Shown here in pieces: positions 27,259-39,975 of a DNA stretch of 64,000 bases; the first letter of the stretch is position 1, and each line of letters begins with the position of its first letter. Location of the stretch: positions 49,865,783 to 49,929,782 of the forward strand of contig CM067592.1 of assembly GCA_034336665.1 (NCBI GenBank), written 5' to 3'. Under the pieces are notes generated by a model, which was not told the DNA's origin, made no database searches, and saw only the letters and a program-made list of their open reading frames with translations. Source of the DNA: Luscinia megarhynchos (Eukaryota; Chordata; Aves; Passeriformes; Turdidae). The position numbers and the translations under genes are program-made.

Positions 27259-30200
27259 CTCTCCACACCACCCCATGACCTCTGTTTATAATAAACATCA
27301 CAGTATAGTGAGGATTTTCGCACGAGGGAGTGAGTCGCCCCTCAGCAGATGTACAAACTTTGGAACTGACTCCTGAGAGCTGCTCACCACACCACATGGT
27401 CAAACTGAGGCGAGGAAGGAACTTATACACCATACACTGCACCTGCATTTCTGGTCGTCCTTCTTTTCAGTTTACTTTTGGATGCTGACTTTTTTGCTGA
27501 AAAATAAATACCTTAAAGAAAATTGCTGTGTACCTGTGCAAAATTTATTGTAGGTGGCCATCTGACTGTGTAGCAGATAAAAAACTAGTGAATATCAAAC
27601 TTAACGGTAAATAGTGTTAGCCTCAAGTAATTTTTAGGTTTCTAGTAAGCAAACACCTTTGAAAAACTGAAAAGCAAATACATTTCTATAGTCAAGTTCT
27701 ACGAACACCTGGTTTTAAATGTCTACAATATATAAAAACAACTACAGGAAAAGCAGGCAGTTCTGCTTACTCTGAAGCCTACCTTTAATAATATCTACAG
27801 TGCCTCCGTCTCTTGCCAAGGGTGCCACCATGTTACTGGGTCTCCAACACATGCTTGCTTCCCCAGAGAGGATAAAGTACCAGGGAACAGGCATTATCCC
27901 CACTGGATGATGATCACTACCTGATTTCAGAGCTCCAGTTTTTTGACAACCACTCCAGAGTCTGAAAAGTCTCCAAAATGGTTATGCTATGAGTGGCCCA
28001 CAGCTGCTAGTGGCAGTTTTGGAGGAGATTGTGAAGTAGGGTGGGAATGTTTTTCTGTGCTGGTTTAAGTTTCTCAATGGTTGTGACAAAGTTAGCACTA
28101 ATTCTATCTAAAATAATGTGGAAAGGTTTTCTTTGGAAATTTCAGCCACTGCATAGGTATTATTTCAAACTACAAACTTGATCTTTACCTTTAAAAAAAC
28201 CCCAAATTATTATGAGGGAAATGATTGGGATAGTAGGAAATTCAGGATCCAGGCCAGCGCTCACCCATCTACATGAGTGACCCACACCCATGCTTGTACC
28301 TTCCTCAGTCTGATCACTTGCTGCCACAGAGACAGCTCAGAGTCTTAATACCAGTCATTGGTAGAGGAAAGTTTCCCTTGTCCTGAATACTGGTATGGAC
28401 TTTGGCCTTTGTTTTTATTTTCATGAGTTTTCATAAATTAGAAAGACAGGTATAACTCCTGCTTAAAAAAGTATAGTAGAGTGTGCCCGGGTTTTGATCC
28501 TGGTGTTTTTTCTGATTGCAACAGGATCATCTGTCATTTCCAGAGAAATGAGACAAGATCGTGACTGTGTGGGAAATAGTAACACCACTTCCTGTATTTC
28601 ATCTCATGTGGTTCTGTAAACAGCTTGAAAGATCTGTTTTAGTAGGAATTTAAATGTGTGGCAATTGATTTTTTCCATGGTAAGCCATCTGCAAAACAAT
28701 GCAAACAAGTTAATGATTTTATTGCAGTAGTTCCCACCTGTGCATTGAACATTGCAGCAAATTTGATAGAGAAATTATAAAAAAGGGATTTCTTCCTAAA
28801 AAGGGCCACTGGCCTGCCTGAAGAGTATTTGTGTGACCAAACGGACAAATAAGTTTATAAAGTAGACAAGAATTGTGCATTCCAGTTAAACCCCTGGTGT
28901 GGTGCCTTCTTTTCTGCTGTCAGGGAGATATCCAAGGACTGAGTGGGTATTGACATGCTGAACATCCTTAACATCCCATACAGATGCTTGGTGCTGGACA
29001 ATATGGGAAACTCTGTGCTGGCTTCAGCCCCTGGAACCATTGGTGAGACTTCTGCTTCCTTCCAAGGCACGGATATTCCCACCCCAAAGTCCCTGAAGTC
29101 AGCAAGACTTTCCTTGCATCACATTTACTGTCCTGGGAGAAGGTAGCAGACGTCTGAACTCAATGATATTGCAAAACAACTAAAATGAGAAGGCTTTCAT
29201 GTGCCTGGAGACCATTAGAATTTCATAATTTCAGTTATGCTAGAAGGAATTCCCCTCCAATAGCACCAACCTTGTCTGTCTTGGATGCCTCATTTACATT
29301 CAGTTATGTTTGCACTTGCAGGGGAAAATACTTTCTGTCTTTTTTATGTTTCTACAGAGAGACAAAGGCATTCTGTCAGAAGGCTTATTTTGGGCAACTG
29401 TACTACCTTCTTTCTGAAGTTAATTGTTACTACAAAATTCAGCAGGAGAGTGTCAGGTTGATTGTTTCAGCAAAACATAGCTGTGGCCATGGCCTTGGCT
29501 CTGGTGTGGGAAGCAAGGGGAGGAAAGAAATAAGTCCAACTGAACTAAACACAACAGGAAACTGGGGCTGGCAGCTGGATGGCTTGGCCTCCATCCCACA
29601 AAGAGTGTGGTGGAAATCAGTCCCAGTGAGCTTGCAGCTGGCACACAGAGGGTCAGTTTGACATGGTCACCAGAGCCCTTTTTTTCCCAATTCATCTTAA
29701 TATTTATGAATAAAAATTCTTGGTTGCCCCTGGGGTATCACAATGCCTGAAAGGACCATAACCCCAGGGGAGAAAACCAGGGAAAATTCAGATAATGATT
29801 TTTCATAGTGTTGTGGATTCATGCTCCCCTCCAGCAGCCATCTCACCCGCTAGTGAGCTTGATGCTGTAGGTTCCAGCCAAGATCCTCCATAATGGATCT
29901 CTTGTTAACCTGCGTCTGCTCTAACAAATGCTGCTCTGTGTTTTAGTCATATTTTGGAGCTGAATGTCTCTGCTCCCTGTTTTTCAGGCAAAGCCCATTC
30001 CTTTATTTCTCTCCTCCCAAGCACCACAGGCTCCCCTTCAACACCACTCCACAGGCCTACATGGTCCCATTGATTTTCCATAACCTTCCTCAGCAGCTGT
30101 AGGGGTCTGGGTTTGTTTAAATTATAAACCTGCTGACTAACTCAACTCTTCCAGGTTTTCAGGAAACACAGCCATTTCCTGATGGACTCTACTTCAGCAT

Positions 30201-31090
30201 CCTACTTTTCAGCAGATCCTTTGATGGCTTTCTCATTTCCAGGCCTGCAGAAAATCAAGCTTAGCAGCCCATTAGTTTTCTGTCTGTGGTTCAGTAAAGC
30301 TTAATCACAAGGAGTTTTTCACCTTTACATTTAATCCATTAATTCTATTTTTTTCTACAATTCTCCTTTTAGTTTACAATCCCATAACATACATTTTGCT
30401 TTCTTCCTTCATTACTACCTTTTGGTGTCCAACTGCATTCTTGTGTAATTCTGCCTTTCTTGTCCAAACTCTCCTCCAAGAATGAGGTAAAAAGATTATC
30501 AAATAGCTCACACCCGAGTTGACAGTGAGTCAGTTGGGTGACGGGATGACTCGAGTCCCGGTGCAGAAATGGCCTCATTTGCTGATGGAAATGTTTTCCC
30601 ATGAACGCATTCATTTATTTCTCTGGGTTCTGTAAAAATACATTACAAAGAGGTATTTCCCATAGTGTAGAGCTCGTGGTGGAAAGGGAGCAGAGGACAT
30701 AAATCTAATGCCCCTTATGGAAATGGAAAGAAACTTAAATACTGAGGGCTCATTGCCTAGCTGTATATAACGTGTGGCAGGGCCAGGTATAATTTCTGAG
30801 TCTCGCGGATTCTTGGCACACACATTTTATTCATCTGTGTTTTCTCTTTCTTTAGATTATTCCATGTATTTTGCTGAGGGTGTCCTGGGTCTCTGGATTA
30901 GCCGCAGACCAGAAGCAAGAGGCAAGGGGTGGCACGGTGTCGGGCTGCTGCATCGCGTCAGCGCCTTGTGCATCTGCAATGAGCTCCCAGCAGAGGGCTG
31001 GGACCAGAGCTACAGCCCTCCTCAGCACAGTGCTCCACCACTGACTGCGAAAATCCAGCCGCAAATGGGCTGGGCATGATTAGGGAAGAA
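27259..31090 (+). repeat. left copy of a 3.8-kb direct duplication that flanks the assembly gap
   Basis: From 27259 the sequence runs in parallel with the segment starting at 31193, and it ends at the gap with GGCTGGGCATGATTAGGGAA, which recurs in the right copy just before 35030. The offset between copies is 3934 at the start, 3937 at 27764, 3867 at 27851 (after a 70-bp difference), 3945 at 30369 and 3940 at the end, so the differences are many small indels plus one larger one. The block 30355-30729 is identical to 34300-34674. No gene is recognisable in it. The pattern points to an unmerged contig overlap rather than a biological duplication. Confidence 0.93.
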
Positions 31091-31190
31091 NNNNNNNNNN
31101 NNNNNNNNNNNNNNNNNNNNNNNNNNNNNNNNNNNNNNNNNNNNNNNNNNNNNNNNNNNNNNNNNNNNNNNNNNNNNNNNNNNNNNNNNN
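31091..31190. other. assembly gap (100 N)
   Basis: Exactly 100 N separate the two duplicate copies. A 100-N spacer is the usual placeholder for a gap of unknown size, so it says nothing about true length. Confidence 0.99.
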
Positions 31191-34100
31191 CCCTCTCCAC
31201 ACCACCCCATGACCTCTGTTTATAATAAACATCACAGTATAGTGAGGATTTTCGCATCTAGGGAGTGAGTCGCCCCTCAGCAGATGTACAAACTTTGGAA
31301 CTGACTCCTGAGAGCTGCTCACCACACCACATGGTCAAACTGAGGCGAGGGGAAGGAACTTATACACCATACACTGCACCCTGCATTTCTGGTCGTCCTT
31401 CTTTCAGTTTACTCTTTGGATGCTGACTTTTTGCTGAAAATAAATACCTAAAGAAAATTGCTGTGTACCTGTGCAAAATTTATTGTAGGTGGGCCATCTG
31501 ACTGTGTGTAGCAGATAAAAACTAGTGAATATCAAACTTAACGTAAATAGTGTTAGCCCTGGCAATTTTTAGGGTTTCTAGTAAGCAAACACCTTTGAAA
31601 AAACTGAAAAGCAAATACATTTCTATAGTCAAGTTCTACGAACACCTGGTTTTAAATGTCTACAATATATAAAAACAACTACAGGAAAAGCAGGCAGTTC
31701 TGCTTACTCTCACTGACATGCTTGCTTCCCCAGAGAGGATAAAGTACCAGGGAACAGGCATTATCCCCACTGGATGATGATCTACCACCTGATTTCAGAG
31801 CTCCAGTTTTTTGACAACCACTCCAGAGCCCGGAAAAGTCTCCAAAATGGCTATGCTATGAGTGGCTCCACAGCTAGTGGCAGTTTTGGAGGAGATTGTG
31901 AAGCAGGGGTGGGAATGTTTTTCTGTGCTGGTTTAAGTTTCTCAATGGTTGTGACAAAGTTAGCACTAATTCTATCTTAAAATAATGTGGAAAGGTTTTC
32001 TTTGGAAATTTCAGCCAATTTACAGGTATTATTTCAAACCACAAACTTGATCTTTTACCTTTAAAACCCCAAATTATTAAGTGAGGGAAATGATTGGGAT
32101 AGTAGGAAATTCAGGATCCAGGCTAGCGCTCACCATCTACATGAGTGACCCACTCATGCTTGTACCTTCCTCAGTCTGATCACTGTATGCCACAGAGACA
32201 GCTTCGAGGAGTCTTAATACCAGTCATTGGTAGAGGAAAGTTTCCCTTGTCCTGAATACTGGTATGGACTTTGGCCTTGCTGTTTTATTTTCATGGGTTT
32301 TCATGTAGGAAAGACAGGTCCTTAACTCCTGCTTAAAAAAAAAAAAGCATAGTAGAGGTGTTGCCCGGGTTTTGATCCTGGTGTTTTTCTTGCGGTGCTC
32401 AGGATCATCTGGTCATTTCCAGAGAAATAGAGACTAAGATCGCTCGACTGTGTGGGAAATAGTGCCACCACTTCCTGTATTTCATCTCTCAGCATGTGGT
32501 TCTGTAAGCAGCTTGAAAGATCTGTTTTAGTAGGAATTTAAATGTGTAGCCAATTGATTTTTTCCATGCAGTAAAGCACATCTGCCAAAACAAATGCCAT
32601 CAAGTTAATGATTTTCATTGCTGTGAGATTTCCCACTCTGTGCATTGAACATTGCAGCTTAAATTTGATAGAAAGAAAATTATAAAAGGGATTTCTTCCA
32701 AAAGGACCACTGGCCTGCTCTGAAGAGTAAGTATTTCCCATGTGTGACCAAAGCCGGACCAAATAAGTTTTATAAAGTAGACAAGTGTGCATTCCAGTTA
32801 AACCCTGGTGTGGTGCCTTCTTTTCTGCTGTCAGGGGAGATATCCAAGGACTGTCAGGGTATTGACCTTGCTGAACTATCCTAACATCCCATACAGATGC
32901 TTGGTGCTCGACAATATGGGAAACTTCTGTGCTGTGCAGCTTCAGCCCCTGGAACCATTGGTGAGACTTTCTGCTTCCCTTCCAAGGCACCTTGGATATT
33001 CCTGCACCAGAAAGTCCCTGAAGTCAGCAAAGACTTTCCTTGCATCACATTTTACTTTCGTCCTGGGAGAAGGTAGCAGACGTCTGAGCTCAATGATATT
33101 GCAAACAAACTAAATGAGAAGGCTTTCACGTGCCTGGAGACCATTAGAAATTTCATAATTTCAGTTATGCTAGAAGGAATTCTCAATAGCACCAACCTTG
33201 TCTGTCTTGGATGCCTCATTTTACATTCACAGTTATGTTTGCACTTGCAGGAAAATGCTCTTTCTGTCTTTATGTTTCTGCAGAGAGACAAAGGCATTTC
33301 ATGTCAGAAGGCTTTGATGGGCAACTGTGCCACCTTCTATCTGAAGTTGAATTTGTTGCACTACAAAAGGTCAAAGCAGGAGAGTGTCAGGTTGATTGTT
33401 TTCACAAAGAGCATGGCTGTGGGCCATGGCCTTGGCTCTGGTGTGGGAAGCAAGGGGAGGAAAGAAATAAGTCCAACTGAACTAAACACAACAGGAAACT
33501 GGCTGGCAGCTGGATGAGCTTGGACTCCATCCCACAAAGGGTGTGGTGGAAATCAGTCCCAGCGAGCTTTGCAGCTGGCACCTGAGAGGTCAGTTTGACA
33601 TGGTCACCAGAGCCCTACCCCAATTCATCTTCAATATTTATGAATAAAAATTCTTGGTTGCCCCTGGGGTATCACAGTGCCTGAAAGGACCATAACCGCA
33701 GGGAGAAAGCAGGGAAAATTCAGATAATGATGATTTTTTCATAGTGTTGTGGATTCATGCTCCCCTCCAGCTAAGCCATCATCTCACCGCTAGTGAGCTT
33801 GATGCTGTGGGTTTCCAGCCAAGATCCTCCATAGTGGATCTCTTGTTAACCTGCGTCTGCTCTAACAAATGCTGCTCTGTGTTTTAGTCATATTTTGGAG
33901 CTGAATGTCTCTGCTCCCTGTTTTTCAAAGCAAAAGCCTAATTCCCTTTATTTCTCTCCTCAAGCACCACAGGCTCCCCTTCCTCTCCTCCGCAGGCCCT
34001 GCATGGTCTCATTGATTTTCCGCTAACCTTCCTCAGCAGCTGTAGGGGTCTGGGTTTTGTTTAAATTATAAAACCTGCTGACTAACTCAACTCTTCCAGG

Positions 34101-35030
34101 TTTTTCAGGAAACACAGCCATTTCCTGATGGACTCTACCAGCATCCTACTTTTCAGCAGATCCTTTGATGGCTTTCTCATTTCCAGGCCTGCAGAAAATC
34201 AAGCTAGCAGCCCATTAGTTTTCTGTCTGTGGTTCAGTAAAGCTTAATCACAAGGAGTTTTTCACCTTTTACATTTAATCCATTAATTCTATTTTTTTTC
34301 TACAATTCTCCTTTTAGTTTACAATCCCATAACATACATTTTGCTTTCTTCCTTCATTACTACCTTTTGGTGTCCAACTGCATTCTTGTGTAATTCTGCC
34401 TTTCTTGTCCAAACTCTCCTCCAAGAATGAGGTAAAAAGATTATCAAATAGCTCACACCCGAGTTGACAGTGAGTCAGTTGGGTGACGGGATGACTCGAG
34501 TCCCGGTGCAGAAATGGCCTCATTTGCTGATGGAAATGTTTTCCCATGAACGCATTCATTTATTTCTCTGGGTTCTGTAAAAATACATTACAAAGAGGTA
34601 TTTCCCATAGTGTAGAGCTCGTGGTGGAAAGGGAGCAGAGGACATAAATCTAATGCCCCTTATGGAAATGGAAAACTTAAATACTGAGGGCTCATTGCCT
34701 AGCTGTATATAACGTGTGGCAGGGCCAGGTATAATTTCTGAGTTCGGATTCTTGGCACAATATTTTATTCATCTGTGTTTTCTCTTTCTTTAGATTATTC
34801 CATGTATTTGCTGAGGGTGTCCTGGGTCTCTGGATTAGCCGCAGACCAGAAGCAAAGGCAAGGGGTGGCACAGTGTCTGGGCTGCTGCATCGTGTCATGC
34901 CTTGTGCATCTGCAATGAGCCCCAGCAGAGGGGCTGGGACCAGAGCCACAGCCCTCCTCAGCACAGTGCTCCACCACTGACTGCGGGGGAAAATCCAGCC
35001 GCAAATGGGCTGGGCATGATTAGGGAAGAA
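31191..35030 (+). repeat. right copy of the 3.8-kb direct duplication
   Basis: It starts at the gap with sequence equal to 27259 onward and continues past the point where the left copy stops (31090 equals 35030), into a GGA-rich run and unique DNA. Relative to the left copy it lacks 70 bases of 27774-27850 and carries many 1-5 base insertions and substitutions, for example around 32390-32480 and 32620-32720. Both copies have the same minus-strand 81-residue chance frame (30369-30614 and 34314-34559), which shows how annotation would be doubled here. Confidence 0.93.
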
Positions 35031-35047
35031 GGAGGAGGAGGAGGAGG
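35028..35047 (+). repeat. short (GGA)n tract at the end of the duplicated segment
   Basis: GAAGGAGGAGGAGGAGGAGG follows directly on the last duplicated base. The left contig ends at precisely this point. Confidence 0.9.
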
Positions 35048-37778
35048 CAGAAGCCCACCCAGACTGGTGGTGGGATTGCAAAGGTTCAGGAGCTTTATTG
35101 ATGGACAATTCTTTGATGAATGACTGGATCTGCTTTGTTTTTCATTGTATGCTTGACTTGCACACAGTGTTAACTAATGAAATTATGGGATTTCTTACTA
35201 AAATCACATGTATGTCACTGCTAGTTCATAGCACACAACATGGCTTCATTGTAAATTTATACGCTGTGTAATTTTTTTTTCCACTCTTAATGGAAAACAC
35301 ACTGTTTTGTTTGGACCATCTCCAGGTGTCTCAGTTATGGAGTTACTCACTGAAGGTGAAGCATGTGGGAGGTTGCTTTAAGCAACATTACTAGCAAAGC
35401 CACTTACTCTGAATATTGGCTGCTCTTTTACTTTATTTGGATGAAGTGCAATATTTTCAAAAGTGTCTGAGCTACTTAGGAGTCCATGGCTTACACCAGA
35501 AAAATTTCACTGGCACATGTTGGACTGGATGTGATGTTTTTTCTTCAATGCTTGTACCTTCAGATAGAAATACAAAACACTGGAACAAAGGTGCCTTTTA
35601 CTAGAGCAGTTTCTTTTATTTCCTGAACCAGATTAACCTGGACTGGCTCAAGACTAACGTAGATATCTTGACACAAGCTGAGTTGTGCCTGTGCCTCCTC
35701 TATCAAACTCAGTAAAGCGAATGCAGCCACATATTATATATTTGTGCACATTTAAGGCACTTTTGAAGAAAACTGTTTTTGACTTTTTAAGAGCCAAATT
35801 ACTCTAATAAAACTTGATGCCTCTTCAGCTATGCAAGTGCTTTTTGAAGATGCCAGCCTTGCAAGTAAAAGAACAGAGTTCAGACATTAAGATAAAAACA
35901 CAACAATGCTATAAAAACTTCCTTTTTTTACCACTGTTTACTGGAACATGAGTAGAAAAAGCAAGAACTTGAATTTTGGATAGATGACTTATATGTTTTT
36001 TTCTTTCACCACTGCCTGATGCTCACTAATGAATGAAATGTCTACCTTGGCTGTTACTGTGCTGCAAGAAACTTTTAAAATGCTATTCAAATGCTAGACA
36101 GAAGGAAACAAATGCTAGACAGGAAGACACTCCAGTTCTTTGTGCATGGATCCTGCTGGCAGTACCTTCTATGGGATGGATTCTGCTGCCACAGCAAAGC
36201 CTTTGCGCCAGGCAATGCGTGCCAGAGCTGTCCCCTGTTCAGTACTCACTGGAGAAGCAGAGGGGCCAGCAGGCTGCCATTTTTTAACACACCCCTGGAA
36301 GAATCCTCTCATATTTTCAAAGCCATATGTGCTATTTGACCTGTCCTTTTTGGCTGAGTGATAGCCATGGAGCACAACTTAAGGACAGTATACAGAAGAT
36401 CCCATCCTGAGTTCACCGTGGAGCACTGTGATATCTTCTGACAACAAGCCTCATCCCAGACAAAATTTATATCCTTGCTCTCTGGGCCAGGTCCTAAACA
36501 ACCCATGTTATGGGTTCATTTAACCATATAGTTCCTTCAATCCCAATTTAGTGATGTTCTTAGAATAAGTCATTAAACATGTCTGGTGTTCTCAGACCAA
36601 AAAAGACATCAAAACACACAAAATGCAAATGTCCAGCTGTCAAGAAAAGAGGTCTGGCAGTCAAGATCTCACAGTTTCCACTCTCCTGTGCACTCTGTCT
36701 GGTAGATCAGGTGTGCATGCCTTGTGCTTTTAAGCATGTGGACTGAAAAACCAGTTTTCCAGTTTGTAGAAAATATGCAGGCTTTTTCAGGAGCACAAAC
36801 AGGAGCATGCATATGTCTTAACAGCAGAAAAAAAGAGATGATATGAAGACGAAACAACAGCTCACCTCTAAGCATGTTCATACAAAGATGTAGGAATGAT
36901 GTTTCAAAAATAAAAGAAAGGTCAGTCACCATTTTCAAACCTTTAACCCAGTCCAGCTCGGGAAAGTCTGTTTTCCTGATGAGTCTCTTTAAGAAACACT
37001 ATATGGGCAGCCAGCTTGCCTGAAGAGCATAGCATTAGCTGTAGAGACATATATACAATACTGACATTTTCCCTGACACAAGAATTTCTAAACAAAATAA
37101 TTTTCACTTCTTAGCATATATTTGTGGCTCAAAATCAGACCTCACTGTGATCAGACAGGAGAGGGGTCTGGAAGGCAGTAGCAGCTGGAGTAGCTCAAAT
37201 CAGGCACATTTTTGAGTAACTCCCTTGAACTAAGAAGTGTTTACATATTTTGAAAAGCAGGATTGCAAAGAGACACTTGAGGACAAGAAGAATGTACAAG
37301 CTTAAAAATCTGTGGCAGAATAAGCAGCAAAATATTCAGATATCATGAACTTTGGAAAAACAGAATGATAAAAAAACCACAACCTATATCAGTGATCCTT
37401 GAAGCATCCTTCAATCTTTTGAGTAGTAAAACACCATTTATATAAAAACAGTTTAATTTTGTGCTCAGTGTGGGTGGTAGAATGGAAAGGCGTCTCCTTG
37501 TTTCAATTGGCCTTTTGATCTCTTAACAAATTAGATACACCTAAAACAACAAAGATTTTCATCAGAGACAAGAAAAGTAATGCCATGGAAGGGGCATTAT
37601 TCTTTCCTCTTGGACAACAGCCACAACCAAGATTTCTTTCCTGAACTTGCCAGAAAGCCTTTGAAAGGGTTATAAACCAAATTCTGCACGGAAGGTAGGA
37701 GAATCTCTTCTGTGTTGTACCTTCCTTCTCAAAAATTTTCACTTCCTTTTTCTCTATATATTGTATTTATTTATTTCC
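35048..37778. other. intergenic, no gene seen
   Basis: Unique AT-rich sequence. It holds only the small direct repeat at 36.09 kb. Confidence 0.65.
36088..36126 (+). repeat. short direct repeat, period 21
   Basis: CAAATGCTAGACAG occurs twice, starting at 36088 and 36109. The copies share the next few purines. Confidence 0.85.
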
Positions 37779-38033
37779 CATAGAATCATAGAATGGTTTT
37801 GGTTATAAAATATCTTTAAGACCATTGACGGTAACCATTAACATATCACTGTCAGACCCAGCAGCAATCCATGCTAAGTGCCACATTACACATCTTTTAA
37901 ATATCTCCAGGGATAGTGACACCCTTCAAACATAATTGATAAAGATATTAAACCAAACTGGCTCCAAAACTGGGCCCTGGGGAACACCACCTGTAACAGG
38001 TGACTTTATTTCCACCTTGCCCTCCAGGGAATT
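37779..38033 (-). mobile_element. CR1 LINE fragment with internal deletion, minus orientation
   Basis: It starts with CATAGAATCATAGAATGG, the CR1 3' terminal repeat in reverse complement, then GTGCCACATTACACATCTTTTAAATA-like sequence of the CR1 tail. At about 37930-37940 it jumps to a second CR1 block that begins GATAAAGATATTAAACC and runs to CCCTGGGGAACACCACC. In intact CR1 these blocks are far apart, so the copy carries an internal deletion. It is older and more diverged than the other two CR1 copies. Confidence 0.8.
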
Positions 38034-39159
38034 ACAAAGGAACTGCATGTGTGGTGTAAAACACCTGGCTGTCACCTCGAAGCTTGCCACGAAGATGGTT
38101 TAGGCTTTCTGGAGGAGGCACAGAGAAAGCAACACAAATGAGGAACTGCAAGGACTGAGGGGTTGCTAGAATGTTCAGCAGGAGGCTGGGCATGAAAGGA
38201 CTAGAGTAGGGAGCAGTTGAGGGGAGAAAGGCTTAAGATAAACATGAAAGAGGCTGACTTGTGTTTGCTCCTGCTGGGTCCAGCTCATGCGAGCACGCTG
38301 CCAACCCAGACACACCAGCTCTGAAGGGCACGGAAAGGCACAAAGCAGGGAGGGAGCGCTGGCCCAGGCGACGCAGGGAGGTGCTCTGCAGGCTCTGGAC
38401 ACTGAGATTTCAAATGTGCTGGCTCTCTGCTCCCAGACCTCCTGCTCTCTGCGTCTCCTGCTGCACGCCGGGGCTGCGAGCTGTGGCGCTGCACGTGCTG
38501 TGTATTTAATGTTAACAGATCGCCGTATAAACAGTCTGCTTTCCCAGCAAATGGTGATCCGGGGCTTAAGCAGAAAATCCCAGAGGTATTGCAGTGCATT
38601 TTCATGAGACATGATTTATTTTGCAATTGTGTGTTTTGGCTTTCTGCTCATTATGTCCAGCAATCAAGCTCTGTGGGGCTGCTTTACATTACACACACCA
38701 TGCCACGGAAAGCCCAGCACCAAGGCTGGTGTCTCGAATCACCAGGATCTGGGGGCATGAAAAAGCTTGAACGTTTCTCATTTTTTACTTTTGAATTTAA
38801 TAGTGCCTAGAGTGATTAGGAACAACAACTTCTTTTTCTGTCATTTTGCTGAAGCAGACACTTGGCTTCCATCAGTGTGTAGGTGATTGGCTTCTCTAAC
38901 AAAAGGCAGGGGGCTAATGAACCCTTTACGTAAGTCCTCTTCTCTTCAAAACGTGAGATAGGATTTAGCAGAAAAATAGAGTTTTAAAGAGCTGTACTCA
39001 AACAGCACTGAAAGAATAATTTCTATTTCACTTCTTCCCACTTCCTATGCAGATCTATGTGTGGACACATACATTTCTATACATAAGTCAACCACATTTG
39101 GTTTAGTCAACCTTCTGTGGTTAAATCAAAACTGCAGACACATAGCAGAAACATATCTG

Positions 39160-39255
39160 TGCACAAGAAAAAAAGGAAAGGAAGGTGAAGAGCAAAAGGA
39201 AAAGGAAGAAAGCAGATGGAGAAAGGAAGGAATAGGAAGAGGGAAAAGAAACAGT
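39160..39255 (+). repeat. purine-rich low-complexity stretch
   Basis: The plus strand is nearly all A and G (AAAGGAAAGGAAGG-type). There is no fixed period. Confidence 0.75.
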
Positions 39256-39849
39256 AAGTTTGTTTTCTCTGTTCAGAACATGTTTTCTCTATAGCAACAA
39301 GATGACATCTGAGGTTAGATGGTGCAAATGTGGACTTCAGCGAAGGGACGGTGGGCATATAAGAATCACAAAGAGAATGGATTAAGTGATTTACTGGAAA
39401 TAACCTGTCCCTTTGCTGTCCCTGTGTTTTAGCCCTGTGCTATCTCCTGTTAGACACAAGCCCCTGCCTGATACAATTTTTGATTAATTCTCCTCCACAT
39501 CCAAAAATACCAGCTCTCCCGAAAAAGGGTATTTCTTTCACACTCCATATTACACATGCCAAATACTTTATTGTACTAGATACAACCTCTAAACATTTAC
39601 AGTAAGTGCACTTAGTAACAAAATGGTTTGCCAAAGCTCGTTGGCTCTCTCAATACTTTTGAATTACAAACACGGCTTTATTTAAACAGGAAAAATTAGC
39701 AGATTCCTGAGTCTCAACATACACTTCTGGTTATCAGAATTTTATCACAGGCAAATGGGAACACTTCATGGAGGCTCTTGTTAAAATGCTGGCAGCTATC
39801 ACTGTGTTGGACTTCCATGTACCGCAGAAGACAGCAGCATAGTTTAATA

Positions 39850-39975
39850 TCCTTGTGCTCTGTTTGTGGGTTTTTAAAGTTTGTTTTTTGAAGTTTTTCT
39901 TGTAAGTTTTTTGTTTTGGTTTGAGTGCTTTGTTTGTTTTCTTTACATATCAACGTCTGTTTTTTCTCCTTGATA
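39850..39975 (+). repeat. T/G-rich low-complexity stretch
   Basis: Irregular TTTGTTTT and GTTTTTTG runs are visible, of the same type as at 3.6 kb and 43.5 kb. Confidence 0.7.

Noticed and set aside
27102..31325. Repeated minus-strand frames sharing the same N-terminal residues near 27.3 kb and 31.2 kb, as a possible gene family
   Set aside because: They share sequence only because they lie in the duplicated copies next to the N gap; neither resembles a protein.
38175..38626. Overlapping frames of 145, 113, 106 and 82 residues in the GC-richer patch, considered as a possible first exon or CpG island promoter
   Set aside because: Frames are open on both strands because of composition, no start context or domain stands out, and the patch is short.
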